A stretch of 64,000 bases of DNA, from NCBI RefSeq assembly GCF_024399335.1, contig NZ_CP075339.1, positions 496,001-560,000 on the forward strand. Reading direction: 5' to 3'. Shown piece by piece: positions 26,901 to 36,649 of this stretch. Origin of the DNA: Leucobacter aridicollis (GTDB taxonomy: Bacteria; Actinomycetota; Actinomycetes; Actinomycetales; Microbacteriaceae). A program made the translations under genes and the position numbers. A model generated the notes under the pieces. The model worked only from the letters and a program-made list of their open reading frames with translations, was not told the DNA's origin and made no database searches. Positions within the stretch are counted from its first letter, which is position 1; each line of letters starts with the position of its first letter.

Positions 26901-27871
26901 CCCCCACCGTTCGCCCCAGGCGGCTCCGCGCGACGCCAGCGATGCGCGGCCTCACCACCGAGACTCGCGTGCACCCGCGCGACCTCATCCTCCCGATGTT
27001 CGTGCGCGAGGGGCTCGATGCGCCGCAACCGATCGGATCGATGCCAGGCGTCAAGCAACACACCCTCGATTCTCTTCGCGGCGCGGTCGCGGAGGCCGCC
27101 GCTGCAGGCATCGGCGGCGTGATGCTGTTCGGGATCCCTGCAGTGCGTGATGCGCAGGGCAGCGCGGCGGACGACCCCGCAGGCATCCTCAACGTTGCGA
27201 CCGCGGCCGTGCGCGCCGAGGCAGGCGACGCGCTCGTCGTGCAGACCGACCTGTGCCTCGACGAGTTCACCAACCACGGGCACTGCGGCGTGCTCACGGC
27301 AGACGGCGCCGCAGTCGATAACGACGCGACCCTCGACCGCTACCGCGCGATGGCAGTCGCGCAGGCCGAGGCAGGGTCAGCCCTTCTGGGACTCTCGGGA
27401 ATGATGGACGGCCAAGTCGCGGCGGTGCGCGAGGCGCTCGATGAGGCAGGCCACCCCGACACCGCGCTGCTCGCATACTCGGCAAAGTACGCGTCGGCGT
27501 TCTACGGGCCGTTCAGGGAGGCGGTGGACTCGCAGCTCACCGGTGACCGCAAGGGCTACCAGATGGACCCAGCGAACCGCCGTGAGGGGCTGCGCGAGGC
27601 CGAGCTCGACGTGCTCGAAGGTGCAGACGTTGTCATGGTGAAGCCGGCGATGAGCTATCTCGATGTGCTCGCCGACGTCGCAGCAGTGAGCCCGGTTCCC
27701 GTGTGGGCGTACCAGGTGTCAGGCGAGGCGGCCATGATCGAGGCGGCGGCCCAGAACGGCTGGATCGACAGGCGGCGCGCCATCGAGGAGTCCGTGCTCG
27801 GGATCAAGCGGGCTGGGGCCGACGCGATCCTCAGCTACTTCGCGACCGAGCTCGCGGGGTGGCTGCGATGA
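26897..27871 (+). CDS. hemB: Delta-aminolevulinic acid dehydratase (porphobilinogen synthase)
   Basis: The protein has 324 residues from ATG 26897 (ATGA overlap with hemD). It condenses two 5-aminolevulinates to porphobilinogen. The two active-site lysines lie in [13 protein letters not shown] and [11 protein letters not shown]. The metal-binding stretch reads [15 protein letters not shown]: it keeps two of the three cysteines of the zinc-type enzyme and has Asp in the middle position, a mixed arrangement also known from other actinobacteria. It overlaps hemL by four nt. Confidence 0.97.
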   Translation: MTPTVRPRRLRATPAMRGLTTETRVHPRDLILPMFVREGLDAPQPIGSMPGVKQHTLDSLRGAVAEAAAAGIGGVMLFGIPAVRDAQGSAADDPAGILNVATAAVRAEAGDALVVQTDLCLDEFTNHGHCGVLTADGAAVDNDATLDRYRAMAVAQAEAGSALLGLSGMMDGQVAAVREALDEAGHPDTALLAYSAKYASAFYGPFREAVDSQLTGDRKGYQMDPANRREGLREAELDVLEGADVVMVKPAMSYLDVLADVAAVSPVPVWAYQVSGEAAMIEAAAQNGWIDRRRAIEESVLGIKRAGADAILSYFATELAGWLR

Positions 27872-29187
27872 ACGCCATGGCAGGTACCAATGCCGGGCTC
27901 GCTGAGCGTGCGGCACGCGTGATCCCTGGCGGAGTGAACTCGCCCGTGCGCGCGTTCGGCTCGGTAGGGGGCACGCCCCGATTCTTTGTCAGCGGAAACG
28001 GCGCGACGGTCACCGACGCTGACGATGTCGAGTACGTCGACCTCGTCGGAGCATGGGGCCCCGCTCTGCTCGGCCACGCCCACCCTGCCGTGGTCGATGC
28101 CGTGCAGCAGGCGGCCGCGCGAGGCCTCGGGTTTGGCGCGTCAGTTCCCGGCGAGTACGAGCTCGCGCAGGAAATCATCGAACGCATGCCCGAGGTCGAA
28201 CTCGTGCGCCTCGTATCGACGGGCACGGAGGCGACGATGACAGCGATTCGTGTCGCCCGTGGCACGACAGGGCGGCCGCTCATCATCAAGTTTGCAGGAC
28301 ACTACCACGGCCACTCCGACGGGCTGCTCGCGGCCGCGGGCTCCGGGCTCGCGACATTCGGGCTTCCGGGCTCGGCGGGTGTCACTGCCGAAACCGCTGC
28401 GCAGACTCTCGTGCTTCCCTACAACAACCTCGCCGCGCTCGAACATGCCTTCGCCGCGCACCCCGGGGAAATCGCCGCCGTGATCACCGAGTCTGCGGCT
28501 GCAAACATGGGGATCCTGCCGCCCGACCCGGGCTTTACGGAGGGGCTCATTCGCCTCGCCCGCGCGAATGGCGCGCTCGTGATCACCGACGAAGTGCTCA
28601 CTGGATTCAGGGCGAGTTCGTCGGGGTACTGGGGCATCGAGCGTGAGACCATGCCCGACGGCCTGCGGCCCGACCTGTTCACGTTTGGCAAGGTGGTTGG
28701 CGGGGGCCTGCCGCTTGCGGCGCTCGGTGGGCGGCGGGACCTCATGGAGCAGCTCGCGCCACTCGGGCCGGTGTATCAGGGAGGAACCCTCTCGGGGAAC
28801 CCGCTCGCAGTTGCGGCGGGGCTCGCGACACTACGCCACGCAGACGGCTCGGTGTACGAGCGACTCGCAGCCGCGGCTGACGCGCTCGCGGTTGAGCTCG
28901 ACGACGCGCTGACCGCCGCCGGGGTCGCCCACAGAGTACAGCGAGCTGGGACCCTACTCAGCGTGCTCTTCGGGGACTACCCTGTGGCCCCAGCAACCTA
29001 CGACGACGTCCTCGGGCAAGACACGAGTAAGCACCGGGCGTTCTTCCACTCGATGCTTGACTCTGGTGTGAACCTGCCGCCGAGCGCCTTCGAGGCCTGG
29101 TTTGTGAGTGCAGCTCACGACGACAGGGTGATCGGCAGGATCGCCGAGGCGCTGCCGGCTGCAGCACGCGCCGCGGCTGCGGCCTAG
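27868..29187 (+). CDS. hemL: Glutamate-1-semialdehyde 2,1-aminomutase
   Basis: This 439-residue PLP enzyme converts glutamate-1-semialdehyde to 5-aminolevulinate, completing the route started by HemA. Family motifs are [14 protein letters not shown] near the N-terminus, [28 protein letters not shown], and [12 protein letters not shown], with the PLP lysine at 275. ATG 27868 overlaps hemB; ATG 27877 is an alternative. It is the last gene of the hem operon and is followed by the large pentanucleotide repeat region. Confidence 0.97.
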   Translation: MNAMAGTNAGLAERAARVIPGGVNSPVRAFGSVGGTPRFFVSGNGATVTDADDVEYVDLVGAWGPALLGHAHPAVVDAVQQAAARGLGFGASVPGEYELAQEIIERMPEVELVRLVSTGTEATMTAIRVARGTTGRPLIIKFAGHYHGHSDGLLAAAGSGLATFGLPGSAGVTAETAAQTLVLPYNNLAALEHAFAAHPGEIAAVITESAAANMGILPPDPGFTEGLIRLARANGALVITDEVLTGFRASSSGYWGIERETMPDGLRPDLFTFGKVVGGGLPLAALGGRRDLMEQLAPLGPVYQGGTLSGNPLAVAAGLATLRHADGSVYERLAAAADALAVELDDALTAAGVAHRVQRAGTLLSVLFGDYPVAPATYDDVLGQDTSKHRAFFHSMLDSGVNLPPSAFEAWFVSAAHDDRVIGRIAEALPAAARAAAAA

Positions 29188-29221
29188 GGGCTGGGGAGGG
29201 CTGGGGTTGGGGTGGGGTCGC

Positions 29222-29309
29222 CCCGTAGCCATGTGATCGGCGTTAGAACTGTCAGGAATTGCAGTGTTAGGCATTGAGAGCGCGGAAAGCATGTGCAGCG
29301 CAGGCCAGG
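29222..29309. repeat. 88-bp direct repeat, copy 1
   Basis: It begins CCCGTAGCCATGTGA and includes AGAACTGTCAGGAATTGCAG and GCATTGAGAGCGC. It matches 29502-29589 with scattered mismatches over the full length. The two copies flank the TCCAG array, which suggests that duplication or a mobile non-coding unit created the arrangement. Confidence 0.75.
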
Positions 29310-29380
29310 CCAGGCCAAGCCAAGCCGAGCCCAGTCCAGTCCAGTCCAAGCCGAGCCAAGCCGAGCCAAGCCGAGCCCAG

Positions 29381-29470
29381 TCCAGTCCAGTCCAGTCCAG
29401 TCCAGTCCAGTCCAGTCCAGTCCAGTCCAGTCCAGTCCAGTCCAGTCCAGTCCAGTCCAGTCCAGTCCAG
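29381..29470. repeat. TCCAG x18 perfect pentanucleotide array
   Basis: Eighteen exact tandem copies of TCCAG, preceded by degenerate variants from about 29300. Arrays like this are prone to strand slippage, so copy number probably differs between strains. Confidence 0.95.
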
Positions 29471-29501
29471 TCCTAGGCACCCCCAAGCTGACCCAGCCCG
29501 A

Positions 29502-29589
29502 CCCGTAGCCATGTGAGCGGCAATAGAACTGTCAGGAATTGCAGTGTTGGGCATTGAGAGCGCAGAAAGCATTCGCAACGCAAGCCAGC
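29502..29589. repeat. 88-bp direct repeat, copy 2
   Basis: This is the second copy of the unit at 29222-29309, in the same orientation, starting 280 bp downstream of copy 1. Differences include GGCGTTAG versus GGCAATAG before the shared AACTGTCAGG core. Confidence 0.75.
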
Positions 29590-29662
29590 CCTGACCGACG
29601 CAGTCCCCAGCCCAGCCCAACTCCGGGCGAGGACGGCATAGCCCCGATAGCGAAGCGGTGAA

Positions 29663-29706
29663 CACGCGGGGAGGGCGCCACCGCATGGTGACGCCCTCCC
29701 CGTGTG
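29663..29706. terminator. Hairpin terminator downstream of purL
   Basis: A 20-bp stem with two imperfect pairs (29663-29682 with 29687-29706, core GGGGAGGGCG) has a 4-nt loop. It lies just past the purL stop on the minus strand and can also stop readthrough from the hem side. Confidence 0.8.
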
Positions 29707-29739
29707 TGAGCCCTTAGGGCTCGAACCTGGTGCTGAGCC

Positions 29740-32067
29740 TTACTCCGAGATGACCGGGCCGAAGGCCGCGGGCAGCGTAGCCTCGACCGATGCGCGAAGC
29801 TCGGCGAGGGGGAGCGTGAAGCGATCCTGAACCTCGATGGCCGCGTCAGCGCCCGCAAGATCGGTGACGCCGACCTTGAGCACCGGATAGTTGCGACCTT
29901 CGCAGAGGCCGCGGAACTTCACGTCCTCCTCGTGAGGAACAGCGACGAGCACGCGGCCCTGAGTCTCCGAGAAGAGTGCGGCAACAGCGTCGACGCCGTC
30001 GCGCTCCATGATCTCGGAGATCCACACGCGAGCGCCGATACCGAAGCGGAGCGCACCGTCGACGACTGCCTGCGCGAAGCCACCCTCAGACAGGTCGATT
30101 GCCGCCGAGAGCAGGCCGCCCTGGCTTGCAGCGTGGAGCAGCTCGGCGAGCGTGCGCTCAGCATCGAGATCCGCCTTCGGGGGGAGCCCGCCGAGGTGCG
30201 AGTGCACTGCTTCTGCCCACGCCGAACCGTCGAGCTCGTCGCGGGTCACGCCGAGCAGGTAGAGGTTCTCGCCCTGATCCTGCCAGCCCGAGGGGATGCG
30301 CCGCGCGACGTCGTCGATGATGCCGAGCACGCCAACGACAGGGGTCGGGTGGATCGGAGTATCGCCGGTCTGGTTGTAGAACGACACGTTGCCGCCGGTG
30401 ACGGGAACCTCAAGCGCGAGGCAGGCGTCTGACAGGCCCTCGACAGCCTGCGAGAACTGCCACATTACCTCGGGGTTCTCGGGGCTGCCGAAGTTCAGGC
30501 AGTCGGTGACGGCCGTCGGCACGGCGCCCGAGGTGGCGACGTTGCGGTACGCCTCGCCGAGTGCGAGCTGCGCGCCAGCGTACGGGTCGAGCTGGCAGTA
30601 GCGGCCGTTCGCGTCTGTCGAGATTGCGACACCAAGGCCCGTCTCCTCGTTCACGCGGATCATGCCAGCTCCGTCGGGGAACGACAGGGCGGTGTTGCCA
30701 CCAACGTAGTAGTCGTACTGGTTCGTCACCCACGACACGTCAGCCTGGTTCGGCGACGACGAGACCGCGAGTAGCTGCGCGCGGAGTGCCTCGCCGTCCT
30801 CGTCGCGTGCGAGGCCAGCGGCGTTGACCGAGTCGGCCTGGAGTGCGTCGATCCATGATGGGTATGCGACGGGGCGCTCGTAGACGGGGCCGTCGACCGC
30901 GACAGTCGAGGGGTCAACGTTCACGATCTCCTCGCCGCGCCAGTTGATGACGAGGCGGTTCGTGTCGGTGACCTCACCAAGCACGCTCGTCTCGACGTCC
31001 CACTTCGCGGTCACCGCGAGGAACTCGTCGAGCTTCTCGGGGGCGACGATCGCCATCATGCGCTCCTGGCTCTCCGACATGAGGATCTCCTCAGCGGTGA
31101 GCGACGGATCGCGCAGGAGCACGCTGTCGAGCTCGATGAACATGCCGCCGTCGCCGTTCGCAGCGAGCTCGCTTGTCGCGCACGAGATGCCTGCAGCACC
31201 GAGATCCTGGATGCCCTCGACGAGCTCGCCCTGGAACAGCTCGAGGCAGCACTCGATGAGCACCTTCTCTGCGAAGGGGTCGCCGACCTGCACCGCGGGG
31301 CGCTTCGTGGGGCCGCCCTCATCGAACGAGTCGGAGGCGAGGATCGACGCACCGCCGATACCGTCGCCACCGGTGCGGGCGCCGAAGAGCACGACCTTGT
31401 TGCCGAGGCCGGAGGCGTTCGCGGTGTGCAGATCTTCGTGGCGGAGGACGCCGACGCCGAGCGCGTTCACGAGCGGGTTCTGCTGGTAGACGCCGTCGAA
31501 CACTGTCTCGCCGCCGAGGTTCGGGAGGCCGAGGCAGTTCGCGTACGACGAAATGCCGGAGACGACGCCGTGGACAACGCGGGCGGTGTCGGGATCGTCG
31601 ATTGCGCCAAACCGCAGCTGGTCCATGACCGCCACGGGGCGTGCGCCCATCGAGATGATGTCGCGGATGATGCCGCCGACGCCGGTCGCGGCGCCCTGGA
31701 ACGGCTCAATGTATGAGGGGTGGTTGTGGCTCTCCACCTTGAACGTGACTGCGAGTCCCTCGCCGACGTCGATGACGCCCGCGTTTTCGCCCATGCCGAC
31801 GAGCAGGCGCTCGCGCATCTTGTCATTGACCTTCTTGCCGAACTGGCGCAGGTAGATCTTCGAGGACTTGTACGAGCAGTGCTCGGACCACATCACCGAG
31901 TACATCGCCAGCTCGCCCGAGGTTGGGCGGCGGCCGAGGATCTCGCGGATCTTGTCGTACTCGTCTGGCTTAAGCCCGAGGGCCGCGTACGGCTGTTCTT
32001 TCTCGGGGGTGGCAGCCGCATCGGCGACCGTATCGGGGCGAATGGGAGAGGCAGCGAAGTCAGTCAC
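29740..32067 (-). CDS. purL: Phosphoribosylformylglycinamidine synthase subunit PurL
   Basis: This 775-residue small-type PurL works with PurQ (glutaminase) and PurS to make FGAM from FGAR with ATP and glutamine. N-terminal signals include [16 protein letters not shown] and [16 protein letters not shown]; further on come [12 protein letters not shown] and [16 protein letters not shown]. Its partners purQ and purS lie about 7 kb away on the same strand, separated by a siderophore transporter and other genes. GTG 32067 appears leaderless, with TAGACT 6 nt upstream and no ribosome binding site. Confidence 0.97.
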   Translation of the reverse strand: MTDFAASPIRPDTVADAAATPEKEQPYAALGLKPDEYDKIREILGRRPTSGELAMYSVMWSEHCSYKSSKIYLRQFGKKVNDKMRERLLVGMGENAGVIDVGEGLAVTFKVESHNHPSYIEPFQGAATGVGGIIRDIISMGARPVAVMDQLRFGAIDDPDTARVVHGVVSGISSYANCLGLPNLGGETVFDGVYQQNPLVNALGVGVLRHEDLHTANASGLGNKVVLFGARTGGDGIGGASILASDSFDEGGPTKRPAVQVGDPFAEKVLIECCLELFQGELVEGIQDLGAAGISCATSELAANGDGGMFIELDSVLLRDPSLTAEEILMSESQERMMAIVAPEKLDEFLAVTAKWDVETSVLGEVTDTNRLVINWRGEEIVNVDPSTVAVDGPVYERPVAYPSWIDALQADSVNAAGLARDEDGEALRAQLLAVSSSPNQADVSWVTNQYDYYVGGNTALSFPDGAGMIRVNEETGLGVAISTDANGRYCQLDPYAGAQLALGEAYRNVATSGAVPTAVTDCLNFGSPENPEVMWQFSQAVEGLSDACLALEVPVTGGNVSFYNQTGDTPIHPTPVVGVLGIIDDVARRIPSGWQDQGENLYLLGVTRDELDGSAWAEAVHSHLGGLPPKADLDAERTLAELLHAASQGGLLSAAIDLSEGGFAQAVVDGALRFGIGARVWISEIMERDGVDAVAALFSETQGRVLVAVPHEEDVKFRGLCEGRNYPVLKVGVTDLAGADAAIEVQDRFTLPLAELRASVEATLPAAFGPVISE

Positions 32068-32073
32068 CCCCTC

Positions 32074-32079
32074 AGTCTA
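32074..32079 (-). promoter_or_regulatory. Putative -10 (TAGACT) for leaderless purL
   Basis: The minus-strand hexamer TAGACT is separated by GAGGGG (6 nt) from GTG 32067. The GAGGGG is too close to the start to act as a Shine-Dalgarno. Confidence 0.55.
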
Positions 32080-32205
32080 CGCGGCTTTCGGGCCCAGGAA
32101 TTCCGCCGTCGTCCCCAGCGCTTTGGCCCCCGCATAAAACAGTGAAATGGCGGCCGAATGAGGCTTTTCTGGCCCTTCCCGGGTGACAGGTGTCACACTA
32201 GGGGT

Positions 32206-33201
32206 ATGAGCGAACAGCATGCGCCACAGCCGGCCCCACAGGGTGTAGACCTCAACGCCGCCCAGGCGTTGGCGGGTGCCGAGCCCGGTAAGAAGAAGCT
32301 TTCGATGTTTCTGCGGGTCAGCATCATCCTGCTGATCGGCCTCACTCTTGCCTCGATTTCGCTGCTGTTTATTGGCGACTTTGAGGGGCGCTTTGAACGC
32401 ATCTTCTCGACGTTCGCGCTTTTCGCGGTCTTTGTCGTGCTGACCGCGATTGACACGAGTCGTGATCGAGCGAACGAGTGGTATGCCCCCGTCGCCCTGA
32501 TTGCGAACACGTACATCCTCGGGCTGTTGCTCGTCGTGATTTGGATGACGCCGTACGATTCGTTCTCGCTCATGTTCCAGATCTTCTGGAAGTCATTCCT
32601 GGTAATCCTCGTCACACGTCTCGTCATTCTCTGCTGCGAGCTGCTCCTTCGCAGCGGCAAAGACGACGACGAGGCTGGCAACCGGTTTGCGTTCATCACG
32701 AGCGTGCTTGCAGTTCTCTCGGGCATCTTGTTCACAGCCCCCGTCGGAATTGAGGCCTTCAGCCTCCACGTCCCCGACATGTACTGGAAGATCGCGACTG
32801 CGGTGCTGATCCTCACGGCGCTCGGACTCTCCGTTACGCTGCTGTTGCGGTGGGCGAACAACTCGGAGGAGCGCTCCGCGAGGCGCGAGGCAGACAAGGC
32901 CGCGCAGCGAGCTGCGGCAATTGCAGCGCCGGCGAGCGTCGCGGGCGGCGCCGAAGCAACGATCGCAGCGCAGACTGCTCCGACAGCAGAGTCCTCGCAG
33001 GTTGCACCGCCTCTTCCGCAGGCCGCAAACGAGCCGCAGGCAGTCGCACCTCAGTCGCCTCCTGCGCCGCACTCCGGGCAGGCGCCGACCGAGGTGCTGC
33101 TCCCGTGGCCGACGTTTGCAGACGGCAGGCCGATCCCTGCGCGGCCCGATGGCCAGCCTGACTTCTCGGTGCCCGGGGCGCCGCTTCCGCCCACGTTCTA
33201 G
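32206..33201 (+). CDS. Hypothetical multi-pass membrane protein with Pro/Ala-rich tail
   Basis: This 331-residue protein has no recognised family. After a 30-residue hydrophilic start there are about six membrane helices (FLRVSIILLIGLTLASISLLF, FALFAVFVVLTAI, LIANTYILGLLLVVIW, FLVILVTRLVILCCELLL, VLAVLSGILFTA, IATAVLILTALGLSVTLLL). A basic charged stretch follows, then about 100 residues rich in Ala, Pro and Gln ending in PLPPTF. ATG 32206 is preferred over an upstream in-frame ATG because MSEQHAPQ begins the hydrophilic N-terminus. It diverges from purL. No function can be assigned. Confidence 0.7.
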   Translation: MSEQHAPQPAPQGVDLNAAQALAGAEPGKKKLSMFLRVSIILLIGLTLASISLLFIGDFEGRFERIFSTFALFAVFVVLTAIDTSRDRANEWYAPVALIANTYILGLLLVVIWMTPYDSFSLMFQIFWKSFLVILVTRLVILCCELLLRSGKDDDEAGNRFAFITSVLAVLSGILFTAPVGIEAFSLHVPDMYWKIATAVLILTALGLSVTLLLRWANNSEERSARREADKAAQRAAAIAAPASVAGGAEATIAAQTAPTAESSQVAPPLPQAANEPQAVAPQSPPAPHSGQAPTEVLLPWPTFADGRPIPARPDGQPDFSVPGAPLPPTF

Positions 33202-33285
33202 CTGAGAAGGTGCGCGGCTCGCGCTGTGGCGCGGGCGGCAGGCAGCCGAGCCTGGCGCACGGCGGGCCGGGAGTGCGAGCGGCCC

Positions 33286-33291
33286 TAGACT
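33286..33291 (+). promoter_or_regulatory. Putative -10 (TAGACT) for leaderless double-GNAT gene
   Basis: TAGACT is followed by 6 nt and then GTG 33298, the same geometry as purL. No Shine-Dalgarno is present. Confidence 0.55.
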
Positions 33292-33297
33292 AACTGG

Positions 33298-34326
33298 GTG
33301 AATGCTGCAGTAACCCCACTCGTACGCCCTATTCGGACAGCTGAATACCCCGCCGAAGTGGCACTCCTCGACGCCGCATATGGGGCAGGCCCCTACGCGG
33401 CGGAGCTTGCCGGCGACCCTGAATGGGAGCGCTCGGTGAGCGACGTCGCAGGGCGCGATGCCGACGGCCAGGTCATCGTTGTCGAAGAAGCTGGCAGGCT
33501 GCTCGGCGCGGCCTCCGTGCTTCGGCCAGAAAGCTCGCACGCGAAACTAGCGTCTAAAGGGGAAGCCGAGCTTCGCCTCGTCGCAGTAGATCCGAACGCG
33601 CAGGGGCGCGGCATCGGGGAGGCGCTCGTGCGCGCTGGCCTTGAGGTTGCGCTCGGCTGGGGGCGGTCGTCCCTACGTCTGGACACGGGTGTGCGCAACC
33701 CCGCTCAGCGGCTCTATGCCCGCCTTGGGTTTGAGCACACGGTTGAACTCGATGCGGAGCGCACGAGCTCGGGCTACGGCGAGTCGTTGACGTACCGCTA
33801 CGCGCTGCAAGACAGGGAAGACGTGCGGGTGCGGCTGATTCGCGACGAGGAGATCTCGGAGGTGAGCGAGCTTGTACTCGCTGCATACCGCGACGACTAC
33901 CCCCACCTAGCCGCCGACTACCTTGCAGATATCGCCGACGTCGCGGCGCGCGCCGCAACGCACTTCGTGTGGGTCGCGGAGGACGTTGCCACTGGCGATC
34001 TGCTGGGGACGGTCACCAGCCCGAGGCATCGCGAGCAGCTCACCTCCGCCTCCGAGCCAGGGGAGATGGATATTCGGTTGCTCGGGGTCTCGCAGGCCGC
34101 CCGTGGGCGAGGGATCGGCGCCCTCCTCATGCGGAGTAGTGTGCGCCTCGCAAAGATCCGGGGTGCGAGTCGTCTCGTGCTCGAGACGAGCCCGATGATG
34201 GAGTCGGCGTGGCGACTGTACGAGCGCCTGGAGTTTTCAAGGCTCAGTGACCGAGATCGCTCAATCACCCTCGCCAGCGGCGATGAGTTGCGGCTGTTGA
34301 CCTACGGATTCGAGCTCATGGCCTAG
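33298..34326 (+). CDS. Tandem GNAT-family N-acetyltransferase (mycothiol synthase-like layout)
   Basis: The protein has 342 residues with two GNAT folds. The N-terminal unit (about 10-165) has LRLVAVDPNAQGRGIGEALVRAG, the acetyl-CoA pyrophosphate loop. The C-terminal unit (about 175-340) has IRLLGVSQAARGRGIGALLMRSS. Both loops look intact, unlike many tandem GNATs where one half is degenerate. The size and two-domain layout recall MshD, but no mycothiol genes are nearby and the acceptor is unknown. Start GTG 33298 is probably leaderless. Confidence 0.8.
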   Translation: MNAAVTPLVRPIRTAEYPAEVALLDAAYGAGPYAAELAGDPEWERSVSDVAGRDADGQVIVVEEAGRLLGAASVLRPESSHAKLASKGEAELRLVAVDPNAQGRGIGEALVRAGLEVALGWGRSSLRLDTGVRNPAQRLYARLGFEHTVELDAERTSSGYGESLTYRYALQDREDVRVRLIRDEEISEVSELVLAAYRDDYPHLAADYLADIADVAARAATHFVWVAEDVATGDLLGTVTSPRHREQLTSASEPGEMDIRLLGVSQAARGRGIGALLMRSSVRLAKIRGASRLVLETSPMMESAWRLYERLEFSRLSDRDRSITLASGDELRLLTYGFELMA

Positions 34327-34395
34327 TTCGAGGCGCGTGGGCGCCCGGGGTGGTAGGGGAAATGCCCAGATCAACGTGACAATTTCAGCAATCAC

Positions 34396-34432
34396 TTGAA
34401 CATCAGATGAATTGGAGGTTAGGGTTACCTAA
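34396..34432 (+). promoter_or_regulatory. Iron-responsive promoter with DtxR/IdeR-type box
   Basis: A candidate -35 (TTGAAC, 34396-34401) and -10 (TAGGGT, 34420-34425) are 18 nt apart. Overlapping the -10 is a 19-bp sequence at 34414-34432 (GGAGGTTAGGGTTACCTAA) that matches the DtxR/IdeR consensus TWAGGTTAGSCTAACCTWA at 15 of 19 positions by eye. It would repress the siderophore transporter when iron is plentiful. Confidence 0.75.
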
Positions 34433-34550
34433 GTGGGTTCCAGTGTTGGGCGCATCCCGGGCCACGGGATCCAGCACGGAACCCTTTTTCGCTTCCACCC
34501 GGAAGCCGGCGCGCCAGAACCCGAACCCCCGTCCAAAGGAATTCATTACC

Positions 34551-35561
34551 GTGACTCTCCGTACCTCTCGTAAGCCGCGCCTGCTTGGCCTCGCGGCAAT
34601 TGCCGCAAGTGCCGCCCTCGTGCTGTCGGCCTGCAGCTCCTCGCCGTCTGAAGAGACCGATGCGAAGCCCGAAGCCGGCGCAACTGTGTCGATTACCGAC
34701 AACTTCGGCACCGTCGACGTACCCGTGAACCCTGAGACCGTTGTCGCGCTCGACAACCACGTTTTCGAGACGCTCACCGAGTGGGACATCGACCTCGCGG
34801 CAGCGCCGAAGGGCATCATGGGGTCTGTCTGGCCTGGCTACACCGACAACGACGATGTCGTAGACATCGGGTCGCACCGCGAGCCGAACCTCGAGGCGAT
34901 CGTTGCAGCGCAGCCCGACCTCATCATCGCCGGTTACCGTTTCGGTGACTCGTACGACGACATCAAGAAGCAGAACCCCGACGCCGTGGTCATCGACATC
35001 GCTCCCCGCGAGGGTGAGGATCTCATGAGCGAGCTGAAGCGTGGCAACACGATCCTCGGCCAGATCTTCGACCACGAAGAAGAAGCCGAGGCGACAAACG
35101 CTGGGCTCGACGAAGCAATTGCCGGCGCCAAGGAGGCCTACAACGGCAGCGACACCGTCATGGCAGTGAACACCTCAGGCGGCAAGATCGGCTACCTCGC
35201 TCCCGGCGTCGGCCGTTCGGTCGGCCCCGTGTTCGGTGCCCTCGGCCTGGTTCCCGCGCTCGAGGTTGAGGGCGCGTCAAGCGACCACCAGGGCGACGAC
35301 ATCTCGGTCGAGGCGATTGCCGCCTCGAACCCAGAGTGGATCATCGCGCTCGACCGTGACGCATCGTTCGCTCCCGAGGAGCGCGAAGAGGGCTCGGCCC
35401 CGGCCGCCGAGCTCATCGCCGGCTCAGAGGCGCTGAAGAACGTGCCCGCCGTCACCAAGGGCAACATCATCTACCTTGACGCGAACTTCTACCTCACTGA
35501 GGACATCCACGCGTACACCGAGCTGTTTGAGCAGATCCAGGCGGCATTCGCAGCAGCATGA
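34551..35561 (+). CDS. Siderophore ABC transporter substrate-binding lipoprotein
   Basis: This 336-residue lipoprotein starts at GTG 34551, behind AAAGGA at 34535-34540. The signal peptide has a lipobox LVLSAC, with acylated Cys at about residue 27, followed by an acidic linker. The mature part is a class III periplasmic-binding fold (NFGTVDVPVNPETVVALD, PDLIIAGYRFGD, NPEWIIALDRD). Relatives of the CeuE/FatB/YclQ type bind ferric catecholate or petrobactin-like siderophores. It heads a four-gene operon with two permeases and an ATPase, downstream of a DtxR-type box. Confidence 0.92.
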   Translation: MTLRTSRKPRLLGLAAIAASAALVLSACSSSPSEETDAKPEAGATVSITDNFGTVDVPVNPETVVALDNHVFETLTEWDIDLAAAPKGIMGSVWPGYTDNDDVVDIGSHREPNLEAIVAAQPDLIIAGYRFGDSYDDIKKQNPDAVVIDIAPREGEDLMSELKRGNTILGQIFDHEEEAEATNAGLDEAIAGAKEAYNGSDTVMAVNTSGGKIGYLAPGVGRSVGPVFGALGLVPALEVEGASSDHQGDDISVEAIAASNPEWIIALDRDASFAPEEREEGSAPAAELIAGSEALKNVPAVTKGNIIYLDANFYLTEDIHAYTELFEQIQAAFAAA

Positions 35562-36649
35562 ACGTGAACCGCACGTCTGCCGGCAACGGCGATGGAGGAA
35601 CGCCCGCTCGAGAGAGCGGGCGTTCCCGCGTTCGTCAGGTGGCGCCGCGATCAAGCATCGCGACTGCGCTTCCTGACGCCGCCGGCGAGATCGCCCCCGA
35701 AAAGCGGGCGCGAGTGTGGCCGCTCGCGGTAGCCACCCTCGTCGTCGCAGCTCTCCTCGCACTTTCGCTGTTCGTCGGCGTCTACGACATCACAGACGGC
35801 GAGCTCGGAGCCGAAATGATGTGGATCACGCGAGTCCCGCGGACAGTTGCGCTCATGCTGGCGGGTGCCGCCATGGCCGCGAGCGGGCTCGTCATGCAGA
35901 TGCTCACGCAGAACCGTTTCGTTGATGCGACGACTTCCGGCACGACCGAGTGGGCGTCACTCGGGCTCCTCCTCACCGCGATCGTCGCGCCGAGCGTCGG
36001 CCTCGTCGGACGCATGGTCGTTTCGAGCCTGTTTGCCTTCATCGGGGCGATGGCCTTCATGCTGATCCTGCGCCGGATCGTGATCCGGTCGACACTCGTC
36101 GTTCCGCTCATCGGGATCATGCTCGGTGCTGTGATCAGCGCACTCACAACGTTCCTGGCGGTGCAGTTCAACCTGCTGCAGATGGTTGGCACCTGGTTCA
36201 TGGGGAGTTTCACGAGCGTCGTCCGCGGACGCTACGAGGTGCTCTGGATCGTCGCGATCGTCACGCTGCTCGTCTTCCTGCTCGCCGACCGCATCACCGT
36301 TGCTGGCCTCGGCCGCGAGGTAGCGACGAGCGTCGGCATGCGCTACGAGACGATACTCATCGCGGGAACCGCCCTCGTCGCGGTTGCCGCCGGAGTGACA
36401 ACCGTGGTCGTCGGCTTTCTGCCGTTCCTCGGCCTCGTTGTACCGAACGTCGTCGCGACGCTGCGCGGCGACAACGTCCGCAGCAACCTCCCGTGGGAGT
36501 GCCTGGGCGGTATCGCCCTCGTCACGGTGTGCGACATCCTCGGGCGCGTCGTCCGAATGCCGTTCGAGGTACCCGTGTCAATGGTGCTCGGAATGGTCGG
36601 CGCTGTTGTCTTCATCACGATCCTGATGCGGGGGCGGTCGCGTGCGTGA
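35558..36649 (+). CDS. Siderophore ABC transporter permease 1 (FecCD family, FatD/CeuB-like)
   Basis: This 363-residue membrane protein overlaps the binding-protein gene by four nt. A hydrophilic N-terminal extension of about 50 residues precedes the first helix (VWPLAVATLVVAALLALSLF). The family segment WITRVPRTVALMLAGAAMAASGLVMQ and the coupling region GFLPFLGLVVPNVVATL are present, with about nine helices overall. It pairs with the next permease to form the heterodimeric channel. Confidence 0.93.
   Translation: MNVNRTSAGNGDGGTPARESGRSRVRQVAPRSSIATALPDAAGEIAPEKRARVWPLAVATLVVAALLALSLFVGVYDITDGELGAEMMWITRVPRTVALMLAGAAMAASGLVMQMLTQNRFVDATTSGTTEWASLGLLLTAIVAPSVGLVGRMVVSSLFAFIGAMAFMLILRRIVIRSTLVVPLIGIMLGAVISALTTFLAVQFNLLQMVGTWFMGSFTSVVRGRYEVLWIVAIVTLLVFLLADRITVAGLGREVATSVGMRYETILIAGTALVAVAAGVTTVVVGFLPFLGLVVPNVVATLRGDNVRSNLPWECLGGIALVTVCDILGRVVRMPFEVPVSMVLGMVGAVVFITILMRGRSRA

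Larger units (their letters stand above)
29188..29739. repeat. Convergent gap with TCCAG pentanucleotide array (hemL/purL)
   Basis: This 552-bp region has no credible gene. From the hemL side it holds a G-rich stretch, an 88-bp repeat copy, degenerate CCAAGCCGAG-type units, 18 uninterrupted TCCAG units (29381-29470), the second 88-bp copy, and a terminator hairpin next to purL. Open frames across the array on both strands arise only because a 5-nt unit repeats every five codons without a stop. Confidence 0.85.

Noticed and set aside
29264..29516. Overlapping open frames encoding SSPVQ-type or GLDWT-type repeat peptides on both strands
   Set aside because: The TCCAG unit has no stop in any frame, so all six frames are open by default. 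There is no start with a ribosome binding site and no homology, so this is an artefact of the array.
29188..29739. CRISPR array
   Set aside because: Repeats are contiguous 5-10 bp units without unique spacers, and no cas genes are nearby.
34407..34550. N-terminal extension of the siderophore-binding lipoprotein from 34407
   Set aside because: It would start inside the DtxR-type box and place the signal peptide internally. GTG 34551 gives a normal lipoprotein signal sequence.
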